From Desulfobulbus propionicus (lineage in GTDB: Bacteria; Desulfobacterota; Desulfobulbia; Desulfobulbales; Desulfobulbaceae): DNA of 34,119 nt. The stretch spans positions 1-34,119 of the forward strand of contig PDQK01000015.1 in the NCBI GenBank assembly GCA_002746685.1, read 5' to 3'. Positions 15,306 to 24,000 of the stretch are shown here, piece by piece. The notes under the pieces are model-generated. The model had not been told where the DNA came from, searched no databases, and saw only the letters and a program-made list of their open reading frames with translations. The first letter of the stretch is position 1. Every line of letters starts with the position of its first letter. A program made the translations under genes and the position numbers.

Positions 15306-17144
15306 ATGTGTGGAATAGTTGGTTACGTTGGAACGCGCCGGGTGGTACCTATCATACTGGAAGGGCTGCGACGCCTGGAATACCGGGGGTATGACTCTGC
15401 TGGCCTGGTGTATCACTTTGAAGGCAAGCTTGAACGCTACAGAGCAGAAGGAAAGCTGTCCAACCTGGAAACCGTGGTGGATGATTATATCGGAGTGAAA
15501 AGCGGCGCTGGTATCGGGCACACCAGGTGGGCCACCCACGGAGCACCAACTGAATTAAACGCCCACCCTCATACCGATTGTTCCGGGGATTTGGTGGTGG
15601 TTCATAACGGGATTATTGAAAACTACAACTCGCTTCGTAATGAACTGCTGGAAAAGGGACATACTTTTTCTTCTGATACTGACACCGAGGTGCTGGCCCA
15701 TCTGATCGAGGAATATCTGGATGGTGACCTGGTTGTGGCAGTACGGAAAGCGCTTGCACGGGTAGAAGGCTCCTATGCCATAGGTGTGCTATGGGCCAAC
15801 GAACCGGAATTGCTGGTTGCCGCACGAAACCACAGCCCTCTTGTGATGGGGGTAGGGGAAAGCGCCTGCTACATCGCATCTGATGTCCCTGCCTTACTGC
15901 CGTACACCAAGGATGTTATTTTTCTTGATGATATGGAAATGGCAGTTTTGCAAAAGGGAACCTATGCAATCCTTGCACTGGATGATGGCACCCCTTTGGA
16001 AAAAGTAATCACACCGATTACCTGGAATGCATCAATGGCTGAGAAGGCTGGCTATAAGCATTTTATGCTCAAGGAAATATATGAGCAGCCTCAGGCAATT
16101 TTAAATACGGTGAGCGGGCGGATTGTTCCAGAGACCGGTCATATTGAGTTGTCAGAGATCGGTTTGAGTGAGGGTGATGTGCAAAACATAGAGCGCATTG
16201 CCTTGGTGGCTTGTGGTACTTCCTGGCATGCTGCGCTGGTTGCCAAGTATTGGATTGAAAAATGGGTAAAGATCCCTGTTGAGGTGGATATCGCCTCAGA
16301 ATTCCGCTACCGCAACCTGCTCGTCCATGACCGGGTGCTCACCATTGCCATATCTCAGTCAGGTGAAACCGCTGATACCTTGGCAGGTATCAAGCAAGCA
16401 AAGAGGCTTGGCTCTAAGATTTTAACCATCTGCAACGTTGTCGGCTCAACCATGACCAGGGAAGCTGATGGGGTAATTTATACCCATGCCGGTCCGGAAA
16501 TAGGTGTTGCCTCAACCAAGGCATTTACCTCCCAGCTTGCAGCATTGCTCCTCTTTACCCTTTATCTGGGTGAGGTAAGAGGAACTATGGAGAGCGAGCA
16601 ACGGGTAGAGTTAGGTAACGGTCTGATTACTATCTGCGCCATGATTGAAGAACTGCTGGAGCCAATGCAGGAAAAAGTCCGGGACATGATAGAACGTTAT
16701 TATGAGGCCAGGGATTTTCTTTTTGTCGGTCGCGGCATGAATTTCCCCATTGCCCTTGAAGGGGCGCTGAAGCTCAAAGAAATTTCCTATATCCATGCTG
16801 AAGGGTATGCTGCCGGAGAACTCAAGCATGGTCCCATAGCACTTATTGATAAGGATATGCCAGTGCTGGGGATTGTACCAAAGGATGACGCGTATCAGAA
16901 AACCGTATCCAACGTGGAAGAGATAAAAGCTCGTCAGGGTAGATTGGTGCTCATTGGAACCGAAGGTGATGAACACCTGCACACCCTCACCAACGATGTC
17001 CTGTTTTTGCCAGAGGTTCACGAGGACCTAAACCCGATTCTCTACACCATCCCTGCCCAGTTGCTCTCTTACGAGATTGCAAATAGAAGGGGCTGTGATG
17101 TGGATCAACCGAGGAATTTGGCCAAAAGTGTTACAGTCGAATAG
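15306..17144 (+). CDS. glmS: Glutamine--fructose-6-phosphate aminotransferase (isomerising)
   Basis: GlmS makes glucosamine-6-phosphate from fructose-6-phosphate and glutamine, the entry to peptidoglycan and LPS amino sugars. The N-terminal Ntn glutaminase starts MCGIVGYVG with the catalytic Cys as residue 2, followed by RRLEYRGYDSAG and TRWATHG. Two SIS domains follow (ALVACGTSWHA, ISQSGETADT, AGPEIGVASTKAF, EISYIHAEGYAAGELKHGP), and the end DQPRNLAKSVTVE carries the conserved C-terminal tail that closes the active site. Length is 612, normal. A TGAGGA lies 8 bases before the ATG. I see no glmS ribozyme upstream, as expected outside Firmicutes. Confidence 0.97.
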   Translation: MCGIVGYVGTRRVVPIILEGLRRLEYRGYDSAGLVYHFEGKLERYRAEGKLSNLETVVDDYIGVKSGAGIGHTRWATHGAPTELNAHPHTDCSGDLVVVHNGIIENYNSLRNELLEKGHTFSSDTDTEVLAHLIEEYLDGDLVVAVRKALARVEGSYAIGVLWANEPELLVAARNHSPLVMGVGESACYIASDVPALLPYTKDVIFLDDMEMAVLQKGTYAILALDDGTPLEKVITPITWNASMAEKAGYKHFMLKEIYEQPQAILNTVSGRIVPETGHIELSEIGLSEGDVQNIERIALVACGTSWHAALVAKYWIEKWVKIPVEVDIASEFRYRNLLVHDRVLTIAISQSGETADTLAGIKQAKRLGSKILTICNVVGSTMTREADGVIYTHAGPEIGVASTKAFTSQLAALLLFTLYLGEVRGTMESEQRVELGNGLITICAMIEELLEPMQEKVRDMIERYYEARDFLFVGRGMNFPIALEGALKLKEISYIHAEGYAAGELKHGPIALIDKDMPVLGIVPKDDAYQKTVSNVEEIKARQGRLVLIGTEGDEHLHTLTNDVLFLPEVHEDLNPILYTIPAQLLSYEIANRRGCDVDQPRNLAKSVTVE

Positions 17145-17216
17145 GTGACAACGCTGAGTTCAGTAATTGTGTCGGAGGACAATAAAGTATCATACTGAGC
17201 GAATGCTTAGGCTGAG

Positions 17217-17402
17217 TCATTTTGACATACTTGAAACAATTTTTTCCAGTTGATCTACAAACAGACTGTCTCCACAGGGACGGCCAGTTCATTCATATAT
17301 CTGGTAGTCTTTGTCATGAAAAAACGTTTGCTGTCGTTTGTTGCCTCGCTGGGTAATATGGTGCGGGTAACCTGGAGCAACAACTCTCGCCATGCGTGCC
17401 AT
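17217..17402 (-). pseudogene. REP-associated tyrosine transposase (RAYT), internal deletion remnant
   Basis: Reading the minus strand from ATG 17402 gives MARMARVVAPGYPHHITQRG and then NKRQQTFFHDKDYQIYE, the classic N-terminus of a RAYT/Y1 transposase (APG.PHHITQRGN, QTFF). A TGA follows, and directly after it in the same frame comes TGRPCGDSLFVDQLEKIV, which is the C-terminal segment of the same family (TGRP.G...F...LE). The whole catalytic core, with the HUH histidines and the catalytic tyrosine, is missing. So the gene has lost its middle and is dead. Its own repeat array lies directly upstream at 17452-17541, as in intact REP-RAYT units. Confidence 0.75.
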
Positions 17403-17451
17403 AAGGAATGGTTACTCTATCAGCATGACTTTGGTCAATAATTAGGTATGC

Positions 17452-17541
17452 TGTCCCCGGAATTCGTGTCCCCGGAATTCGCCCGGAATTCGTTGTCCCC
17501 GGAATTCGTCCCCGGAATTCTGTGTCCCCGGAATTCCGGGG
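17452..17541. repeat. Array of six GTCCCCGGAATTC repeats (REP-like)
   Basis: The 13-mer GTCCCCGGAATTC occurs at 17453-17465, 17468-17480, 17495-17507, 17508-17520 and 17524-17536, with a shortened copy CCCGGAATTC at 17482-17491. Spacing is irregular (0 to 3 bases). The last copy runs into the perfect palindrome CCCCGGAATTCCGGGG (17526-17541). On the minus strand the units read GAATTCCGGGGAC and lie upstream of the RAYT remnant, the usual place of REP sequences tied to such transposases. Confidence 0.85.
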
Positions 17542-17558
17542 GGATGGTCGGAAATCCC

Positions 17559-17675
17559 TCAGATATCACCTCTCCTAAAATAAAAAATAATCTGTTCAAA
17601 GGCAATGTGAGGATTGGCTTTTAACCACTCATTTTTGTTGGGATTACATTCGTATTTCATGCGAGCATTGTGCAT
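17559..17675 (-). pseudogene. 5' fragment of a BrnT/DUF497-like toxin gene
   Basis: From ATG 17660 (or the in-frame ATG 17675) the minus strand encodes MKYECNPNKNEWLKANPHIA then FEQIIFYFRRGDI and a TGA. The pattern 'F-D-P-N-K-N-x-x-L-K-x-x-x-x-I-x-F-E' is the opening of BrnT/DUF497-type toxins of type II toxin-antitoxin systems, which are about 90 residues long. The rest is absent: the frame ends 18 bases before the CCGGAATTCCGG repeat array. The fragment looks cut off by arrival of the REP/RAYT sequence. No antitoxin gene is next to it. Confidence 0.55.
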
Positions 17676-17752
17676 TTAAAAATGTACAGGTCAATGTTTT
17701 GATGTCCCTTGCCCCGCCAATATTTTTCCAATCAATAATTTCTTTTAGGTAA

Positions 17753-18213
17753 ACCCCGGCTTTGCCGGGGTATCCTATAAATTTGATAGTTCAAGGAAAA
17801 TTAAGAAGCCTCCTGAGTCGTGAACCGTCCAAAGTCACGATAAGGAAGCTTCACAAACAACAAAACCAGCTTAAGTCACACCAAGTGGGAATGCACGTAC
17901 CAAGAGGTTTGGATATCGAAGTATCGTAGGAAAACATTGTACGATCAACTGCGAAAAAACATGGGTGAGGTTTTCCATGATCTTGCTCGGCAAAAGGAAA
18001 GCAAGATTGTAGAAGGACACTTGCATATTGACCATGTGCACATGATGATTTCAATGCCACCGAAGTATTCAGTTGCTCAAGTGTTGGATAAAAAGAAAAA
18101 AGCGCGTAGAGCTACTGGCATTGATAAAATAGGCGACCCGAATGGTGGTCAGTCATTCTTTTAAAATACCGCTTTGAGCGGTCCCAACTTTAAAGTCACC
18201 GGTTTTTCCGGTG
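17753..18213 (+). mobile_element. IS200/IS605-family insertion sequence remnant
   Basis: The outer parts carry short hairpins of the sort that bound IS200-type elements: ACCCCGGC-TTT-GCCGGGGT (17753-17771) on the left, and ACCGCT-TTG-AGCGGT (18168-18182) plus CACCGG...CCGGTG (18197-18213) on the right. Between them lies a broken tnpA. Exact ends and target site cannot be fixed without an intact copy. There is no tnpB. Confidence 0.6.
17844..18164 (+). pseudogene. IS200-type transposase tnpA fragment
   Basis: The frame after the TAA at 17841 reads SLSHTKWECTYQEVWISKYR, RKTLYDQLRKNMGEVF and KIVEGHLHIDHVHMMISMPP, a clear IS200 TnpA with the HUH motif in DHVHMM. After KYSVAQV the family sequence should continue through the helix with the catalytic tyrosine (GK...Y...FWARGYFVSTVG); instead it turns into DKKKKARRATGIDK and a short GQSFF end, then stops. 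There is also no start codon at the family's usual place. The copy is inactive. Confidence 0.7.
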
Positions 18214-18387
18214 GTCACTTACTCTTGAGAGAATCTGATCGTATTTTCATTTATCGACAAAGATTGTTCAGCAATCGATAGACAACTTCAAGTAAATTAG
18301 TTCTCATCTCATTTGTTTAGTTGAATCTAATATTTTAAGACCTTTCTGCAGTAAAACTTAACCTTATTTAACAATGGAGGAAACTAA

Positions 18388-20124
18388 ATGAAAAGAAAAA
18401 TGTGGTGGAAAATGGCGCTAGCCCTGACAGTCATGGTCCTCCTTTCAGGTGCTTCTTTGGCTTCGGCAGCTCCCAACTTTATGATTAATGCTGAAACAGC
18501 GGAAAGCGATGCCTTCTACAAGGTGGACGTGACCTCTGATGGCGGCTATGTCGGTTTCGGCAAAGTTGACATTGACAAGAATGAGGCTGCAGTCGCCAAG
18601 TTCAACCCCTATGGCTATCTGGAGTGGTCCAAGGTCTTTCCCGGTATTTACTCCAGCAACACCAATTCTGGGGCAGCAGAAGACGGCGTGATTTATTTGA
18701 CTGGGCGTCTCTACTCGGACAAGAACGCCCTCTGGGTGGTCAAGCTGACGAATTGGGGTGAGGTTATATGGCAAAAAACGTACACCTACACTGACAATGT
18801 TGGCCAGGCCAATGTCATTGGTAATTCAACGACAGTAACAGCCGACGGCGGTATCCTTATTTCCCTGCGCATTGATGTGGATGGTTCTGGTGCAGACGTA
18901 TACGGTTACGACCAGGGCCTGGTTAAAATCGCTGCCGATGGGACGCTGGAGTGGGTAAAAGCTTATGGAACCAATGATTTAGACGGAACGTATGATTTTG
19001 CAGGTGAGGCCATAGAATCCCGAGACACCAACGGTGAGGTGGACGGCTATCTCGTTGGCACCCATGAAGATGATTGGGGCGGCGCGTTAGATATGGGACT
19101 CATTCTGGTCAAGGTGAATACCAGCGGTACGCTCCAGTGGGTCAAATTCTATGAGGGGTATGACACCTCTGTGCCCGCCAAGCCCGATGGAAACGAATTC
19201 TTTAAAGGCTTCACCCAGACCGCCGACTACGGTTATGCAGTGGTGGGGAACTCCTACAGCGCCAGCGATCCAGCCTGGAGCAACCGCCGTACTTCCTACC
19301 TCATTAAGGTGGATCACGATGGCACTCAACAGTGGGCCAAGCGTTTCGGCGAATTGAGCACCGATCCTGGAGCCAGTCTTTTTACGTACGGCACCGTAGC
19401 CGAGGCAGCCAACAATACAGATCTGCTTCTGGCTGGTTGCTTATTTAATGATCTCGGCAACTATGACTTCTGGCTCCTGCGCTTGACCGAAACAGGTGCC
19501 CTGGTGACAGAAAGGGCCTATCCATCTTGGGCAGATAGTGACAAAGACCAGCTTGGCAGTCTAGTCCCCACAGCCGACGGTGGCGGTGTGGCAGGGCGTT
19601 GGTCCAGGTCTTTTGGTCAGGGTGGTTACGACGCCTTTATGATGAAATTCGACGCCGATCTCGGTTTGCCCGAAACCGACTGTGACGGCGGTTACGACCC
19701 GGAGTCAGAGTTTGCTGACATGCAGTTTGTGACCACGGATATTCTCGCCAATACTCATGAACTGGACTTGACCTCCATGTGGACGACGGCAGATGATACC
19801 ACCGCAGGCCAGGACCCCAACTTTACCTTATGGTATTGCGCTTCTCCCAACGACACCGACGGTGACGGGGTGGAAGACCATCTGGACAACTGCCCCCTGA
19901 CCGCCAACGCCAGTCAGCTGGACGGTGACGACGACGGTATCGGCAACGCCTGCGACGCTGATTTGAACAATGACGGTAGGGTCAATCTGGCGGATTATGT
20001 GCAGTTCCAGGGTAAGTGGGGAACCAGTGATGATATAGCCGATTTCAACGGCGACGGAATGGTTAACTTGTCGGATTATATGATATTCCAAGGGAAATGG
20101 GGGAGCTCTTATCCCTGGTATTAA
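18388..20124 (+). CDS. Secreted beta-propeller-like protein with C-terminal thrombospondin type 3 and dockerin-like modules
   Basis: A 578-residue exported protein. A signal peptide (LALTVMVLLSGASLASA, about 11-27) comes first. Six or so repeats follow of the type 'T.DGGYV..G......D..L.K....G...W.K.Y', as in VTSDGGYVGFG, KIAADGTLEWVKAYG, KVNTSGTLQWVKFYEG and KVDHDGTQQWAKRFG, probably the blades of a beta-propeller. The end carries a thrombospondin type 3 repeat (DTDGDGVEDHLDNCP) and two dockerin-like Ca-binding loops (DLNNDGRVNLADY, DFNGDGMVNLSDY), each ending in KWG. No membrane anchor or sorting signal follows. AATGGAGGAAAC gives a strong ribosome binding site. It opens the 18.4-28.2 kb secreted cluster. 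Binding partner unknown. Confidence 0.85.
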   Translation: MKRKMWWKMALALTVMVLLSGASLASAAPNFMINAETAESDAFYKVDVTSDGGYVGFGKVDIDKNEAAVAKFNPYGYLEWSKVFPGIYSSNTNSGAAEDGVIYLTGRLYSDKNALWVVKLTNWGEVIWQKTYTYTDNVGQANVIGNSTTVTADGGILISLRIDVDGSGADVYGYDQGLVKIAADGTLEWVKAYGTNDLDGTYDFAGEAIESRDTNGEVDGYLVGTHEDDWGGALDMGLILVKVNTSGTLQWVKFYEGYDTSVPAKPDGNEFFKGFTQTADYGYAVVGNSYSASDPAWSNRRTSYLIKVDHDGTQQWAKRFGELSTDPGASLFTYGTVAEAANNTDLLLAGCLFNDLGNYDFWLLRLTETGALVTERAYPSWADSDKDQLGSLVPTADGGGVAGRWSRSFGQGGYDAFMMKFDADLGLPETDCDGGYDPESEFADMQFVTTDILANTHELDLTSMWTTADDTTAGQDPNFTLWYCASPNDTDGDGVEDHLDNCPLTANASQLDGDDDGIGNACDADLNNDGRVNLADYVQFQGKWGTSDDIADFNGDGMVNLSDYMIFQGKWGSSYPWY

Positions 20125-20147
20125 AAAAACGCAGACAATGGAGCCGG

Positions 20148-20279
20148 TACCATTAAAAAATGAACGAATCAGAATGGCTGGCTCAGATTTGCCAGCAATA
20201 AACGAATAACGGATGTTCGTCGTCTGGCAAATGATGAGAATCATTTTTGCCGGGAGACGTTGTAAATACCATTAAAAAA
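20148..20279. repeat. 13-bp direct repeats flanking a two-part hairpin
   Basis: TACCATTAAAAAA occurs at 20148-20160 and again at 20267-20279. Between them lies an inverted repeat TTTGCCAG...CTGGCAAA (20188-20195 and 20224-20231) holding an inner ACGAA/TTCGT stem. It fills the gap between the propeller gene and the cohesin-like gene. It could be an mRNA processing or stability element or a small insertion; it lacks the T-run of a terminator. Confidence 0.5.
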
Positions 20280-20291
20280 AGGAGTATTATC

Positions 20292-20930
20292 ATGAAAAAG
20301 CAATGCCTTATCCTGGCCATCTCAAGTTTGTTCCTTTTTGCTACCGCTGCGGGTGCGGGCACAGTTTCGGTTACCCCCACAGGGCCCTATACTGCTGAAA
20401 CTGGAGACCTTATCAGCTTCGAAGTTTTTTTCACAGCTGATGCCGATGGTGATCTCCTCAAAGGGGTCACCCTAAACGTAGCCTATGATGCTGACGAGCT
20501 CAGCTTCGAGTCCTATGAAACGATGGGAGTACCGGCATTTATGGAATTGTTTGGACAAGCTGAGGATTCTATCACCACGGAAGGCGAAAACTGCGTTATG
20601 AATTACAATCAGGCAACCATGGGTGCAGGGAGCCCCATTGATGTTGGCGCTAATGAGAGCATTAGATTAGGGACGTTCAACTTTACAGCTGACGCAGATC
20701 TGGTCTTTGATGGAGTTCCTGACCTTTGGCTAATCGATGATGTGACACAAGAGAGTACTGGTTTGATTTATTCCAGTCTAGTCGCCTATAACGACGTCGT
20801 TGAATACACCTCCGTCCTGCTCGCCAATGAGGAGCCTGATGTTGGGGCCGTTCCTGTTCCCGCCGCTGCCTGGCTTCTGGGTAGTGGTATCCTCGGGCTG
20901 GTCGGGGTTTCCCGTCGCAGAAAGGACTAA
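20292..20930 (+). CDS. VPLPA-CTERM protein with a cohesin-like domain
   Basis: A 212-residue exported protein. I start it at ATG 20292 (MKKQCLILAISSLFLF), after AAAGGAG; the longer frame from 20247 would spoil the signal peptide. The body is one beta-sandwich that reads like a cohesin: 'TAETGDLISFEVFF', 'LKGVTLNVAYDADELSFESY' (the L.YD...L.F cohesin strand pattern) and 'IRLGTFNFTA' near its end. The C-terminus VPVPAAAWLLGSGILGLVGV and RRRKD is a VPLPA-CTERM (TIGR03370-type) sorting signal: short motif, hydrophobic helix, basic tail, recognised by exosortases. It lies between two dockerin-like proteins. A cohesin reading is my inference; a generic choice-of-anchor or invasin-like sandwich is possible. 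Confidence 0.8.
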   Translation: MKKQCLILAISSLFLFATAAGAGTVSVTPTGPYTAETGDLISFEVFFTADADGDLLKGVTLNVAYDADELSFESYETMGVPAFMELFGQAEDSITTEGENCVMNYNQATMGAGSPIDVGANESIRLGTFNFTADADLVFDGVPDLWLIDDVTQESTGLIYSSLVAYNDVVEYTSVLLANEEPDVGAVPVPAAAWLLGSGILGLVGVSRRRKD

Positions 20931-20951
20931 ACCTCTTTTTGCCTGATCCTT

Positions 20952-20989
20952 GACCGGACCGCTATAGCCATGCGGTCCGGTCTTTTTTT
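20952..20989 (+). terminator. Rho-independent terminator after the cohesin-like gene
   Basis: A perfect 11-bp GC-rich stem (GACCGGACCGC, 20952-20962, with 20972-20982) and a 9-base loop are followed by seven T. It splits the secreted cluster into at least two transcription units. Confidence 0.93.
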
Positions 20990-21053
20990 GTCTGAAACGA
21001 CGTGTTCAATTTTTTTCTTGTTCTATTGCTCCCGCCATTAAAGGAGGGCTATC

Positions 21054-24000
21054 GTGAAAAACAGATTTATCGGCATCCTGTTAACTGTATTCCTGTCGCA
21101 GCTGATCCCTGTTACTGTCTGGGCATCCGGCGCGGCCTATCTCAAAAACCATCCACTCGCAGCCAGCACCTCGGCCAGCTATGTGGAAGGTCGAGTGCTT
21201 CTGAAATTACGATCTGGAGCCAGACTCAACAGCCTTACGAGCAACCTCGACGTCCTGGCCGGCAGTGCTACGGATGACTACCGTATCCGGCGCTTTAAGG
21301 CCCTCAGCAGCAAAGTCGGCCAAACGCTCCTGCGCCTGGATTACCCCGGTGTCCCCACCGAAAAGCTGCTCAGATCTCTGGAAGGCCATCCCGACGTGGA
21401 AGTTGCTGAGCCGGACTATATCATCTCCATTGATGCTATGCCCAACGATACCGAGTTTAACGAACTCTGGGCCCTGAATAATACCGGTCAGGTGGTGGAC
21501 GAGGTACCCAGCACCCCGGATGCAGACATTGATGCTCCCGAGGCATGGGACCAGTTGGGCGGAAGGGACGCGGAAGTGGTGGTGGCCGTTCTGGATACAG
21601 GCGTGGACTATACCCATGCGGATCTCGCCGCAAACATGTGGACCAACGAGCTTGAGCTCAACGGTGAAGCCGGCGTGGACGACGATGACAATGGCTATGT
21701 AGATGACATCTACGGCATTGATCCCTGCAACGAAGACAGCGATCCCTATGACGATCACTACCACGGCACCCACGTGGCAGGAACCATTGCGGCGGTCACC
21801 GACAACGGGGCAGGCATTGCCGGTATCACCTGGAACCGGGCCAAGATTATGGCCCTTAAATTTCTGTCCGCCAAAGGCCGGGGGTATACCTCCGACGCTG
21901 TTATCTGCATAGACTATCTGCTCGCCATGAATCAGCGGGAAGAGAATGACATCGTGGTAATGAACGCCTCCTGGGGCAGCACCTCGCCCAGCGAGGCTAT
22001 GAAAACTGCCCTGGAAGCGGCAGCAGCAGAAGGCATTATCATGTCAGCTGCGGCCGGTAACAGCGCCCGGGACTGCGAAGGAGAGCAGAAGCACTACCCA
22101 AGCTCCCTGGATGTGGAAAATGTCATTTCGGTAGCCGCCTCCGACCAGGATGATAACCTGGCCTATTTCTCCAACTACGGAGCCAGTGAAGTAGATATCG
22201 CCGCACCCGGGGTCAATATCCTCAGCCCAGTTCCGGGCGGTGGCTACAGGGCCCTCAAAACTGATCCTTTTTACGACAGCATGGAGCGCGGTGACATCAA
22301 CTGGGATATGGACCTCACAACAGGCGACTGGGCAATCACTGATGAAAAGGTCGCTGACGGTAAAATGGCCTGGAGCGACAGCCCTTATGGCAATTATAAA
22401 CAGGGAAGTGCTGAAGATGACGAGCACCTCGAATACAATCTGGTGAGTAAGGCTATTGACCTTTCCGACGAGACAGAAACAGATCTTATGGTGGGTTTTT
22501 TCCTTTACAAGGATTTACATCCATACACGTGTGAACATGGCTGCGGAGACAAACTTTTTGTGGAGGTTTCCGGAGATGATGGAGAAAATTGGACGACTTT
22601 GTCGGCCCATGCAGGAAGTGACCCGAACTGGAAAAGCTATGGCTATGCCATTCCTGCGTCCCTGGTGACCGACAAGTTTCGCATACGCTTTAGAATGGAG
22701 GTGGTGCCCCATGGCGTTGCCGACGGAGTGTACATTGACAAAATCGGCATAGGCAAGGCTAACGAGATGGGCGCCTTTGCCTTCAAGAACGGCACCTCCA
22801 TGGCAGCTCCCCACGTTTCCGGAGTGCTGGCCCTGATGGCTTCCCTCTATCCCAGCGAGAGCATGGACCAGCGCATCAGCATGCTGTATAGCGGTGGTGA
22901 CAGGCTCGACAGTCTCAAAGGACTTGTTGCTACTGACCGGCGTATCAACCTGAACGGCGCTCTTAATCCGTACCTGCACATTACACCACTAATCAAGAAG
23001 GTCGAAGTTGTCGAAGCCGTTGACGAGGACGATTCTGTGAACACCCTGCGGATTGAAGGTGTTTTCTTTGGTGAGACTCCCGGTAAGGTGATGTTTCACG
23101 AGTCCTATACAACAGACAAAGGAGTAAACGGCAATATCCTCTCCTGGAGCGATACAGAGGTGGTTGTTGAGAAGCCACCATATTCAGGGGGATACTTTTA
23201 CATTGTTGATTATGGGGGCACCCGCTCCGGGCGTCGCCCCATGAAGACCAGTCTCTGGAAAACCGGTTCCCCGACCAACACCAAGAGGGATTCGGCCACG
23301 AGTGTTCTGCTTAAAGGCAAAGTCTATACCTTTGGCGGCTATATGGACGGTAACAGCACCCTGCGCGGCTGGGAAGTCTACGACCCTACCACAGATTCCT
23401 GGGAATACCCTCATGGAAATTGGATGGTGAAGAACCGGGCTCACCTGACCTCTGCGGTTTCGAATGACAAGGTTTACCTCATCGGTGGGTACCACGTCGG
23501 CACCCAATCCGTTCTCGACCTTGTAACCGTTTTTGAACCGGCAGAAGTGCTGAAAAACAGCAGTTTTACTAAAATCAAACCCTATCCCACTCCTATCTGT
23601 TTTGCCCAGGCAGCCAGCGTGGATGGAGTGATTTATGTCTCTGGCGGGCTTGATGGTGACGACGTCCCCACGGACAATGTTTATTCCTTTAATCCCTCTG
23701 AGAACGAATGGAAACTTGAAGCAAAACTTTCCCAGGCTCGGTTTGCTCACGGAACTGTGGCTTTAAATGGCAAGGTTTATATCTTTGGCGGTCTGGAATC
23801 CTGGGAGGATGGAGAGGTGTTCACCGCCAGTGGCCAGATTTACGACCCAGCCACTGGCAGTTTGAGCGAGATGGCAGACATGCCTGTGGCCATGGGCCGC
23901 TTTGGCGCCACCAGCGATGATCGCTTCATCTACGTGGTTGGCGGTACCAGTAATGATTTCTGGTACACTCCCATTGATGCTGTTCTGCGCTACGACACCG

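Noticed and set aside
17250..17441. 63-codon plus-strand frame
   Set aside because: Antisense of the RAYT remnant, which has recognisable family sequence on the minus strand.
17452..17541. CRISPR array
   Set aside because: Repeat units are 13 bases with gaps of only 0-3 bases (one truncated copy), so there are no spacers, and no cas gene is near.
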